Assembly: GCA_965247385.1 (NCBI GenBank)
Contig: CBDFHG010000002.1
Span: 868,001-932,000, forward strand
Length of the DNA: 64,000 nt
Direction: 5' to 3'
Source: Thermohalobaculum sp965247385
GTDB lineage: Bacteria; Pseudomonadota; Alphaproteobacteria; Rhodobacterales; Rhodobacteraceae
The notes beneath the pieces are model-generated. The model searched no databases. It was given only the letters and a program-made list of their open reading frames with translations, and was not told the DNA's origin. Position numbers and translations under genes: made by a program. Positions 1-7,582 of this stretch are shown in pieces (positions within the stretch are counted from its first letter, which is position 1; each line of letters begins with the position of its first letter).

Positions 1-298
1 TTTGAGGTTGGCGGGCATAGGCAATGCGTTCGGGAACCTCATCCTGTCCCGAGGTTGTCCCGTAAAAGAAACGCAAGGCGCAGACGGCCTGGTTCAAACT
101 GCCCCAGGATAGACCGCGCCCGGCAAGGTGGACCTGACAGGCTCGAACATCCTCCAGATCCAGACGATCCGGCGAACCGCCAAAATAACGGCTGAACCTT
201 TGCACCGCATGAAGGTAAGATCGTTGCGTCGATGGCGATAGATTGCGGATCGTCATATCGTCAATCATACGCCGGCGTAGAGGACTTTTGTCAGTCAT
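1..298 (-). CDS. Tyrosine recombinase/integrase, N-terminal part (runs off the left edge)
   Basis: The reverse strand opens at 298 with ATG and reads MTDKSPLRRRMIDDMTIRN, then LSPSTQRSYLHAVQRFSRYF and later LRFFYGTT. This is the SAM-like N-terminal core-binding domain of the tyrosine-recombinase 'site-specific integrase' proteins that often travel with IS91-type elements. An AGGAG ribosome-binding site lies just upstream of the start. About 99 codons are visible; the catalytic domain with the R-H-R-Y residues lies outside the window, so activity cannot be judged. The neighbouring recD2 and isomerase fragments suggest this is the scrambled edge of mobile DNA. Family assignment rests on remembered similarity of the N-terminal motif. 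Confidence 0.7.
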   Translation of the reverse strand, partial: MTDKSPLRRRMIDDMTIRNLSPSTQRSYLHAVQRFSRYFGGSPDRLDLEDVRACQVHLAGRGLSWGSLNQAVCALRFFYGTTSGQDEVPERIAYARQPQ

Positions 299-406
299 CG
301 GGGTCTCCTGTCTGGTGAATTGTGCTGTCGGTAAACACACAACTCTTTCAGACAGGACGCTCCGCCCCAAAACCTCAAACTCAAATACCGCGTGAGCGGT
401 GTAGTT

Positions 407-628
407 CTATCCCATAAATTCGGAGGCTCCATGCAACCAGCGACCGCTGGCCTGGATGAACTCCCCGGGCTGGATGGATGCGGCTGACCCGAGGACGGTC
501 ACTAGTTCACGGTTGCCCCGAACCTTGACCCGCAGGACGCAGAAACCTGATTCCGGGCTGTGGAATGTGACACGCTCGACCAGGCCGGAAAGGGGCTCGC
601 GATCCTTGGATGTGTTGTGAGTGGCCAT
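407..628 (-). pseudogene. recD2: RecD2-type helicase, N-terminal fragment
   Basis: From ATG at 628 the reverse strand encodes MATHNTSKDREPLSGLVERV followed by TFHSPESGFCVLRVKVRG and an ELVTVLGSAASIQPGEFIQA stretch. This is the OB-fold N-terminus typical of the RecD2/TraA-like SF1B DNA helicases, whose normal length exceeds 700 residues. Here the frame stops after about 73 residues at 407, and no helicase motif follows toward position 1. It is therefore a truncated remnant, not a working helicase. A longer open frame continues upstream of 628 but has no recognisable content. Confidence 0.65.
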
Positions 629-996
629 GTGATCCACGATGCCGTATCGCCGTTGAAGATACCATGCCCGCAACGGCGGCCCCAGATTAGCATCTCGCTG
701 TTTCAGGCAGTTTCCACCCCCGGAACAAGGATCGCACTGTACGGGCTGCACAGGCATCCCCGCGAGATCATCAGTTGGGAGAGGAAGGTGCCGCCCCTGG
801 GGTATGGGAGTAGAGGAGGATTCGGGGGCGGCACTCGTTCTCGGGAACATGTCAGTCTGGAGCCGACAAGATCATATTTTGGATTGAAACTGCGTGATCA
901 ATGGGTTTCTGGTCTTGCTTTGCTACGATATGGGTGGCGGTTGTGCGCATTTCGGGGATGATCGCCACCACCATCACGTACCAGGGAACCCCGACC
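629..996. other. Unassigned spacer between two gene fragments
   Basis: This is about 370 bp between the divergent recD2 and isomerase fragments. It contains short open frames in several phases, but none has a convincing start, ribosome-binding site or recognisable product. It may hold the divergent promoters of the two lost genes. Confidence 0.4.
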
Positions 997-1044
997 ATGG
1001 CCGATATCGAGTACTTCTACTCTGCCCATTCAGCGTTCGCCTAT
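997..1044 (+). pseudogene. DsbA-like 2-hydroxychromene-2-carboxylate isomerase, first 16 codons only
   Basis: ATG at 997 begins MADIEYFYSAHSAFAY, the characteristic first beta strand and serine-containing loop of alphaproteobacterial DsbA-fold isomerases (2-hydroxychromene-2-carboxylate isomerase family). After FAY the reading frame diverges into unrelated sequence. This suggests that a chromosomal gene was cut at about 1044, which would mark the left junction of the inserted DNA that follows. The rest of the gene was not found in this window. The call rests on a short but distinctive motif. Confidence 0.5.
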
Positions 1045-1105
1045 TGCCGTGCGGTGTTTCCTAAAATAGGCTACGCTCGGTCAAGCATCTTCGGAGTAAA
1101 AGATC

Positions 1106-1672
1106 ATGGCAGCAATTTGGCTACCTCCCAACGCATTGAACGCGAAGCCGATCCCGTTCGACAGCGCACAACATCGATACATTCTCCGACTGATCAGGAT
1201 GGTTGCTTCGCTTCACAAGAAGGGCTTGCAGCGGCTGAGAATATTTCCGTACATCTATCCCATTGCATTTCGCTTGGAGATTCTTCCTACCGAGCTTGTA
1301 GATCGGAAGACCGGCGTGAGAGTGCGTTCCGGGTTGACTGAGCAAGAAAACCACCTAGTGGCGCGATATAGCAGTGCTAATGAAAAAAATTTCTTTGGGT
1401 GGCACGATGCAGCATCGGATGACGCGGATGATTTGGCGCTGAAGTTCGTCGAGAGGTTTCAGGCCATCTCGAAACTGAGTCAGGGTGTTGATTGGGCTTA
1501 TGTAGGTTGGCTAGCGACGCTCATTGGTGTCTGCGAGTACGGATACCTTCCATATCTTTTTGCAGAGTATGAGTCGGAGTTTGACGGTCTGTATCTGCTT
1601 CCAGTTGATGGGAGGCAGGGTCGGGAGACCTTTAAACTTCCCCCAGACGCCATGTGGCATGACGGTGCCTGA
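1106..1672 (+). CDS. Hypothetical protein, 188 aa
   Basis: No family is recognised. The frame starts at ATG 1106, eight bases after a GGAG ribosome-binding site, and ends at 1672. The product is soluble-looking with an aromatic C-terminal half (DWAYVGWLATLIGVCEYGYL, then PYLFAEYESEFDGLYLLPVD) and no signal peptide. It is the first complete gene right of the broken isomerase, so it is probably the first cargo gene of the island. It is followed by a 150-bp gap and then by a nuclease-like gene on the same strand. Base composition is lower in GC than the housekeeping genes at 17-24 kb, in keeping with transfer. Confidence 0.6.
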   Translation: MAAIWLPPNALNAKPIPFDSAQHRYILRLIRMVASLHKKGLQRLRIFPYIYPIAFRLEILPTELVDRKTGVRVRSGLTEQENHLVARYSSANEKNFFGWHDAASDDADDLALKFVERFQAISKLSQGVDWAYVGWLATLIGVCEYGYLPYLFAEYESEFDGLYLLPVDGRQGRETFKLPPDAMWHDGA

Positions 1673-1824
1673 ACGCATCACTCGCTGTAACGCCCCGAAT
1701 TAGCGGCTATGCCTAAGGATCGACAGCCAACAAAGCGCGTCAGTCGGCCTGCTGGCTGCTGGCTACGTTCTTTCTGTGAACGTACAAGGGGCCGCAGAAA
1801 CTGGGCCCGGGAGCCGAGGACTCG

Positions 1825-2595
1825 ATGAGCAAGTACGCGCCGCTGACCGATCATCTGAACCAGCACCAAGGCGAGCGCTGGAGAGCGCGCTTTTCAGAAA
1901 TCGAACGAGTGCTCGGTTTTCAACTGCCGAAGAGTGCACGTCATTATCCCGCGTGGTGGGCCAACGATGCACGCCAAGGCCGCCAGTGCATGGCGTGGAT
2001 ATCTGTGGGCTGGATAACACAGGAACTGGACTTAGGGTCAGAGGCCGTGACGTTCCGGCGGACTGGCCGAGTGCATCAGGCAATGCCTGCATCACCTCAG
2101 AGAAAGATTGCCCGATCTGAGCGGTCGATTGCCCCGAGCGCTGATGCGCTGAGCCTGAAAACCACGCCGGTGAGTTCTCTCGATGTCCGGATCAAGATGG
2201 AATGGCGAAATCTGGGTCGGCTCCAACTCGATCCGAATGGCTCCCTGCTGTTCCCAGACAGGGCTCGTGCTCCAGGATTATATCGGTTCCGCCTGACAGG
2301 CAGGGGTATGGAACAACGCTACATTGGTGAGACGGTCGATCTTCAACGCCGATTCCTGCATTACCGAACGCCGGGTCCGAGCCAAATGACCAACATTCGG
2401 ATAAAAGAACTTTTCCTTGATCGTTTGAATGGCGGCGGTCGGGTTGAGATCGACATTGTTGTGGATGATGTTGAGATTGTGGTCGGCGGAGAATCTCGTG
2501 CCGCCGACCTATCTGACAAGGCGACGCGGCGTCTTCTTGAGAACGCGGCGATTGTCGTTGAAGGTGCGCACGAGGTAGGTAGTCTAAATCGTTGA
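1825..2595 (+). CDS. DUF7662 + GIY-YIG nuclease-like protein
   Basis: Two parts are visible. Residues 1-60 (MSKYAPLTDHLNQHQGERWR, FSEIERVLGFQLPKSARHYP, then AWWANDA) match the DUF7662 pattern, a small domain of unknown function. Residues about 145-250 resemble a GIY-YIG endonuclease: the GLYRF strand, RYIGE strand, a Q-R-R-F-x-x-Y segment and a downstream glutamate in LLENAAIVVEGAH. The canonical GIY tyrosine is kept as GLY and YIG as YIGE. GIY-YIG enzymes cut DNA in homing, repair and restriction. The gene lies about 1.4 kb upstream of a helicase/ATPase pair on the same strand, and a role in a defence module is inferred. The start is the ATG at 1825; no strong ribosome-binding site is seen. 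Confidence 0.65.
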   Translation: MSKYAPLTDHLNQHQGERWRARFSEIERVLGFQLPKSARHYPAWWANDARQGRQCMAWISVGWITQELDLGSEAVTFRRTGRVHQAMPASPQRKIARSERSIAPSADALSLKTTPVSSLDVRIKMEWRNLGRLQLDPNGSLLFPDRARAPGLYRFRLTGRGMEQRYIGETVDLQRRFLHYRTPGPSQMTNIRIKELFLDRLNGGGRVEIDIVVDDVEIVVGGESRAADLSDKATRRLLENAAIVVEGAHEVGSLNR

Positions 2596-2654
2596 TGGGC
2601 CACTAACCGCGTACCAGAGTTTGAAACTTTGAAAGCTCAAGGAGGGGCAGGCAA

Positions 2655-3410
2655 TTGGTAACCCAAACTGTGTGGAATAGTGAGGCGGCAACCCGCCGTA
2701 CATCCGCTCGGAGTGATGGAACGGAGATTGCCCGCACCCTTACAGAAATGTCGCCCGGCGACCACTGGCCGAGTGGGATGCCAACTTCGGTCAACCCGAT
2801 GCTATTGATCGTTGGCGCTTCGCCCGGTGCCTCGCCCGCTCTAGGCCCAGTGGAGATCGACTACACGCCGACAACGGACGCCCATCCGGTTTTGTGGTAT
2901 CCTGACACACGCGGATATTGGGTATCAGTCCGTGCGCTTGCGACTGCCGTCTTCACCCGACTTGCACCCGGTTTATCCCATGACGATGCCCTCGCTCTAA
3001 CAGGTGCCTTGAACCTTGGCACAGAGCAGGCGGGCAGTGCGGCGGGAAGCACCGACCCAGACACTGCGGGATGGGCAATGCAGGCAGTTGAACGCCTACG
3101 CCCCGTTGTTGTTCTTCTGAGCGGCTTGAAAGGAGAACTTGGCCAGCTGCCTGATGTTTCGGCGGCGTTCAATCTCGTGGGTGCACGCATCGACTGGAAA
3201 AGGTCCGAGGAGGAGAGGAAATTCCCACTTGGAAATTACTCCAGTCGAATTTGGTGCAGGGACGCACGTGTCTACATCATGCTGCCAAATCATCTGGTGA
3301 GACACCCAATGAAGAATGCAGGAGCGCTCGCTCGATATCATGGCGGACGAAATCGCCGCAATTCTCGGCTGAGCCCGGACGATTCTAAAGGTGAAGCGAG
3401 AGGCAGATGA
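2655..3410 (+). CDS. Unknown protein, 251 aa; faint resemblance to uracil-DNA glycosylase fold
   Basis: The start is TTG at 2655, chosen because AAGGAGG sits at 2639-2645 with good spacing. The protein has a segment MLLIVGASPGASP near residue 50 and VVLLSGLKGEL near 155. It also has IMLPNHLVRHPM near 210. The order of a glycine/proline loop, a buried strand and a late His-Pro resembles uracil-DNA-glycosylase-superfamily proteins, but the match is weak and could be chance. The gene begins 60 bp after the GIY-YIG gene, so the two are probably co-transcribed. It is followed by an ISL3 remnant that separates it from the helicase gene. Confidence 0.55.
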   Translation: MVTQTVWNSEAATRRTSARSDGTEIARTLTEMSPGDHWPSGMPTSVNPMLLIVGASPGASPALGPVEIDYTPTTDAHPVLWYPDTRGYWVSVRALATAVFTRLAPGLSHDDALALTGALNLGTEQAGSAAGSTDPDTAGWAMQAVERLRPVVVLLSGLKGELGQLPDVSAAFNLVGARIDWKRSEEERKFPLGNYSSRIWCRDARVYIMLPNHLVRHPMKNAGALARYHGGRNRRNSRLSPDDSKGEARGR

Positions 3411-3426
3411 GTAACTTTAAATTTAT

Positions 3427-3863
3427 GGCTCTTCGACGTATCAAGTGGATTTTACCATATCTCCGAGCGGGGCTGCGATCAAGTAGATCATGGTGATGAA
3501 GGTCTCGGTGTTGCGGTAGCCTCTGGCTCTTGCCCTGGCGGCCTGAACAGCCGTTCATTGCTTCCATGCGGGGCTTCCATGCGGGCGTTGCTGTGGATTG
3601 ACGTTCAACGTTCGAGAATGCGCTTGGGATGTTTTTTGACCGTCTCCAGAGCCTTGCGGACGGCTTCGAGCAGCGGAGCGTCTCCGGTCTGTTCGTGTCG
3701 AGGCGCTGTTCGACCAGCCGCCATGGTGGCGTGACCCCGAGGCCAAGAGCCAATACATCCTGAGCATCCATTGCCTGTCCCTCCGTTGTTGTGTATGATG
3801 ACAGAGAGTAGCTGATTACGCCCTAAATGACTCCCTGAATTCCACTTTCAACGTCGAAGAGCC
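3427..3863. mobile_element. Internally deleted ISL3-family element with intact ends (437 bp)
   Basis: Perfect 13-bp inverted repeats GGCTCTTCGACGT (3427-3439) and its complement (3851-3863) bound the element. An 8-bp direct repeat AAATTTAT flanks it at 3419-3426 and 3864-3871, the duplication length known for ISL3. Only the two ends of the transposase remain inside. Being short with complete ends, it could be mobilised in trans by a full ISL3 copy. It lies between the unknown gene at 2655 and the helicase gene. Confidence 0.85.
3441..3771 (-). pseudogene. ISL3 transposase remnant, N- and C-terminal ends fused and frameshifted
   Basis: The reverse strand starts at 3771 with MDAQDVLALGLGVTPPWRLV, a typical ISL3 transposase N-terminus. 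Across frameshifts it then gives LLEAVRKALETVKKHPKRIL, NARMEAMN, RARARGYRNTETFITMIYLI and AAPLGDMVKST, the usual ISL3 C-terminus. More than 250 central residues, including most of the DDE catalytic core, are missing. The product cannot be active. Confidence 0.8.
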
Positions 3864-3869
3864 AAATTT

Positions 3870-4004
3870 ATGCAATGCGAAATGCCCGCCGCGAACTGGG
3901 CGTCCAAACTTGGGTTGGCCATGGCTGGCCCCGACAACAGGCGAGCATCTCCGCAGGTGCAGAAGCCCTTTTCCGAGAGAGAGGACAATGAGGGGAACTC
4001 ATGA
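3870..4004 (+). CDS. Possible 44-aa leader ORF coupled to the helicase gene
   Basis: ATG at 3870 opens a 44-codon frame whose TGA overlaps the ATG of the helicase gene at 4001 (ATGA). The start falls inside the target duplication of the ISL3 element, and the product (MQCEMPAANWASKLGLAMAG...) resembles nothing known. The stop-start overlap is typical of coupled genes, but the frame may equally be the tail of a gene whose front was lost. Confidence 0.25.
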   Translation: MQCEMPAANWASKLGLAMAGPDNRRASPQVQKPFSEREDNEGNS

Positions 4005-7000
4005 ACGACCTCATCCGTATCGCAACTGTGGAACTGGTTCGGTTCCTTTCCGCTAAGCTTCCCGAGTTATCGCCAGACTGGTGGCAAAAGCATGTCGTAG
4101 ATCGCCTGAGCTTCCAGCAAAATCGGATGGTAATGGAGCGCAACCATACAAAGCTGCAACAACTCGATTTCGCCGCTTTACTCCGGGTGCTGGATCAGAA
4201 CTGGTATGAGCTTTCCAACACTCTCCGGCTGCCTCGCGAAGGACGCAACTGGGTAAAGGAGCTACAAAGCGTGCGCAACAGGTGGGCGCACCTCTCTATT
4301 GAGGATGTGCCTGCCAGCGAGGTCTACCGAGATACCGACACTCTTGTTCGGCTGCTGGTTATGATCGAGGCAGAACAGTCTTCGCTGGATGTTGCTGAGT
4401 CCACAAAAGCAACCGCTTTGGTTACAATGACCGGGAGCAACAACCCAACCGGCAAGGTGGCAGAGCAGGAGACGCCCGTCAGCGAGCAGGCAACAAGCTC
4501 TGTTTCGCCCTCAGTTTCAGTTGCATGGTTGTTTACGGCAGGCGATCTGGTCGCATTGCGCTCCGATCCAAGTGTCCTGCTACCTGTGATCGAAGTGGTT
4601 CCCGGTGGGGCGGAATGCCGTTACCGAGTGTTCCAGAATAATGCAAAGGCAACCTATTACGAGAGTCAATTGCAGGCTGCGCCGGTCGTGGCGGATGAGC
4701 GCCAGACGCTGGATGTCCGCACCCTGCACGCACACCTGACCAGCCTTCAGATTCTCTCGCCATCGACAGCGAACCTCTTTTCTATGCGTTTGGGCAGGGT
4801 GCAGTTCGTTCCTTATCAATACCGACCAGTGCTGAAACTCATCCGTGCGGATCGACCCCGCTTGCTCATCGCTGATGAAGTCGGCGTCGGCAAGACCATT
4901 GAGGCCGGACTAATTATCAAGGAACTGAAAGCGCGTATGGACATTGCGTCCGTACTGGTGATTTGCCCCAAGGCGCTGGTTGCAGAACGCAAATGGTACG
5001 CTGAAATGAAGCGTTTCGATGAGCAATTCACGGCGCTGGATGGGCCGCTATTGCGACATTGCCTGAAAGAAACGCATCTCGAAGGCGAATGGCCAGAGCA
5101 ATATGCCAAGGCCATCCTCCCATTTTCTTTGTTCGATTCAGACCTCGTGTTCGGACGCAGCGGTCGCGCCAGAAAGAAGGACCAAGGGCTGTTTGCTCTC
5201 GATCCTCCACCTAAGTTCGATCTCGTGATCGTCGATGAGGCGCACCATCTCCGTAACCCTGAGACTTTCGTGCATCATGGCGTTCGGCACTTCTGCGATA
5301 ACGCTCAGGCCGTGCTGCTGCTTACCGCAACACCGGTCCAGCTAGGCAGCAAGGATTTGTTCACGCTGCTCAACGTTTTACGCCCGGACCTCATCATCGA
5401 CCACGCAAGCTTTGAGCAGATGTCAGAGCCGAACCGTCACATCAATGCCGCTGTACATCACTGCCGGGTGGCGAAACTGAACTGGCAAAAGGAAGCGCAC
5501 GCTTGCTTGGATAGTGTGGCTCAGACTGATTGGGGTCGATTGTTCCTTCGTGAAACCCCCGCCTTCCAGGGTGTCTACGACCTACTTCAGGGCGACGCGC
5601 TTGACGATGTGGATAGGATAGGGATAATCCGCACCATCGAGGAACTTTACACTTTCAGCCATCTCATAAACCGAACGCGGCGTCGCGACATTGGCGAATT
5701 CACCACCAGAAAACCCGAAACCGTCACCATAGAGTTCACTGAGAAACAGAAACAGCTACATCATGGCCTGCTCGACGTAGTTGCCCGGATACTGGCGCAT
5801 TGCCACGGGCAGCAGAACGTGAAGTTCATGATGACCACGATACGTCGGCAAGCAGCAAGCTGCCTTTATGGTCTCGCGCCGCTCCTTCAGGATATCCTGA
5901 CCGGTAAGCTGGATCGTCTTGAGTTGATGGAAGCGAGCGATGGTGATCCGGACATTGACCTCAGCTTCGTCGAGTCAATCAGGGCCGATATCGAGGAGTT
6001 GATCGAGCAGGCTGAAAATCTCGACCCCCACGATCCAAAGATACAGGCGTTTATCAAGATACTCTGCGAAAAGGATGCGCTACCTGTTAACAAGGCCATG
6101 GTCTTTAGCACCTTCCGTCATACGCTGGCCTATTTGGCCCAACACACTCAAGCCGCAGGGCTCCGGTTCGGGTTGATTCATGGCGGTGTACCGGATGACG
6201 AGCGTGCTGATCTGCGCCGCCGCTTTGCTTTGCCGAAGGAAGATGCAGAGGCGCTGGATGTGCTGTTGTCATCCGAGGTTGGCTGTGAGGGGCTGGACTT
6301 TCAGTTCTGCGACTTCCTGATCAACTATGACCTTCCCTGGAACCCGATGAAGATCGAACAGCGGATAGGCCGTATCGACCGCTATGGGCAGAGGAGCGAA
6401 ACGGTTGCGATTATCAATTTCGTCACGCCCGGCACCGTCGATGCCGACATCTACGAGCGCTGCCTTTGGCGCATTGGCGTGTTCCAACACGCTGTGGGTG
6501 GCAGCGAGGAAATTCTGGGAACGATCACGCAAGAGCTTCATGACATCGCCGAAAGTTTCAGCTTGAGCCCCGAGGAGCGTGCACAACGCCTTCAGCAGAT
6601 TGCCGATAACGGAATTCGTCTGGTTGGCGAGGAGCAGGAACTGGAGTCCAAGCAAGCAGAACTCTTCGGCTTGAACATACCAAATCAGGCATGGCGCGAC
6701 GAGATTGAGGCTGCCGAAACCTTCTGGCTTTCTCCTGTTGCCATTCAACGCAGCGTGGCAACTTACATGGCGGCACGACTGGGCAGTGCCACCGAACACA
6801 TTCTTGGAGAAAAACCCCTCAAGACTCTGCGTCTCAATCAAGAGGCGCGAAACCTGTTGCTGGATGACTACAAGCGCCTGCCGCGCTCCATCGAGCCCAT
6901 CGCACGGCAATGGGAGAGGTGGCTTAAAGGCGAACAACCGACGTTATCCGTTACTTTTAAACAAGAGACCGCCGTCGAGAATCCGAATGCCGTGCATTTG

Positions 7001-7582
7001 TCCGTCGTGCATCCTCTGGTGCGCCAAGCTGCACGGTTCCAGGAGATCACGGAGCCAAAGTATTGTGTGCTGGCGGCAAAGAGCAATGAGATGCCGTCTG
7101 GCACGTACCACTTCGCCCTATACCGCTGGACCAAGCACGGGATTAAGCCTGACGAATTGCTGGTTGCTGTCACCACCGACCCACACATCGAGGAATCGCT
7201 ATTGTCCCTGATGCAATCAGCCGTGGACTCCGATATAGGTATCCTGCCGGAAGCTGATGAGTTCGATGCTCTCGATGTTCAGCATCATCGAAAGTGGTCC
7301 GAGGCACAGGCTAACCATATCGCGGAAAACCGTCAGCTTCTCGAACACCGGACTCAGAGCCTGACGGTCAGCCACCGTGCACGTTGCAAGACAATCGACC
7401 ACCAGGTTGCACGCGCTACAAACGAGAAGATCAAGTTGATGAGAGAAAGAGAACTGGCTCGGGCCAATGCCGACTTCGACCGCCGAATGGCGGAGCTTCA
7501 GCAGTCCGTGAACACGGCGGACATTCGGGCGACTCCGGTGGTATTTGGAACGCTTTCGGTGTCACGGGAAGACGGCGAATGA
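4001..7582 (+). CDS. HEPN(Swt1-like)-SNF2/RapA-like helicase, 1193 aa
   Basis: Residues 1-120 look like a Swt1-type HEPN domain, with the RNxxxH motif at R92-N93...H97 (VRNRWAHL) that in nuclease HEPNs is catalytic. A linker follows, then a SNF2/RapA-type ATPase: Walker A in ADEVGVGKTIEAG near residue 295 and DEAH box in VIVDEAHHLRN near 412. The helicase C half spans about 700-820 with VFSTFRHTLAYL, SSEVGCEGLDF and the arginine-finger motif IEQRIGRIDRYGQR. A charged coiled-coil-like tail ends the protein. RapA-like SNF2 ATPases translocate on duplex DNA. Its TGA overlaps the ATG of the next gene (ATGA), so the two are surely co-translated. The layout suggests a DNA-tracking ATPase carrying an RNase-like effector. 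A defence role is inference. Confidence 0.8.
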   Translation: MNDLIRIATVELVRFLSAKLPELSPDWWQKHVVDRLSFQQNRMVMERNHTKLQQLDFAALLRVLDQNWYELSNTLRLPREGRNWVKELQSVRNRWAHLSIEDVPASEVYRDTDTLVRLLVMIEAEQSSLDVAESTKATALVTMTGSNNPTGKVAEQETPVSEQATSSVSPSVSVAWLFTAGDLVALRSDPSVLLPVIEVVPGGAECRYRVFQNNAKATYYESQLQAAPVVADERQTLDVRTLHAHLTSLQILSPSTANLFSMRLGRVQFVPYQYRPVLKLIRADRPRLLIADEVGVGKTIEAGLIIKELKARMDIASVLVICPKALVAERKWYAEMKRFDEQFTALDGPLLRHCLKETHLEGEWPEQYAKAILPFSLFDSDLVFGRSGRARKKDQGLFALDPPPKFDLVIVDEAHHLRNPETFVHHGVRHFCDNAQAVLLLTATPVQLGSKDLFTLLNVLRPDLIIDHASFEQMSEPNRHINAAVHHCRVAKLNWQKEAHACLDSVAQTDWGRLFLRETPAFQGVYDLLQGDALDDVDRIGIIRTIEELYTFSHLINRTRRRDIGEFTTRKPETVTIEFTEKQKQLHHGLLDVVARILAHCHGQQNVKFMMTTIRRQAASCLYGLAPLLQDILTGKLDRLELMEASDGDPDIDLSFVESIRADIEELIEQAENLDPHDPKIQAFIKILCEKDALPVNKAMVFSTFRHTLAYLAQHTQAAGLRFGLIHGGVPDDERADLRRRFALPKEDAEALDVLLSSEVGCEGLDFQFCDFLINYDLPWNPMKIEQRIGRIDRYGQRSETVAIINFVTPGTVDADIYERCLWRIGVFQHAVGGSEEILGTITQELHDIAESFSLSPEERAQRLQQIADNGIRLVGEEQELESKQAELFGLNIPNQAWRDEIEAAETFWLSPVAIQRSVATYMAARLGSATEHILGEKPLKTLRLNQEARNLLLDDYKRLPRSIEPIARQWERWLKGEQPTLSVTFKQETAVENPNAVHLSVVHPLVRQAARFQEITEPKYCVLAAKSNEMPSGTYHFALYRWTKHGIKPDELLVAVTTDPHIEESLLSLMQSAVDSDIGILPEADEFDALDVQHHRKWSEAQANHIAENRQLLEHRTQSLTVSHRARCKTIDHQVARATNEKIKLMRERELARANADFDRRMAELQQSVNTADIRATPVVFGTLSVSREDGE

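Noticed and set aside
1..1100. Left attachment site of the island (copy of the tRNA 3' end)
   Set aside because: No copy of the tRNA 3' segment was found by eye in this region or elsewhere in the island.
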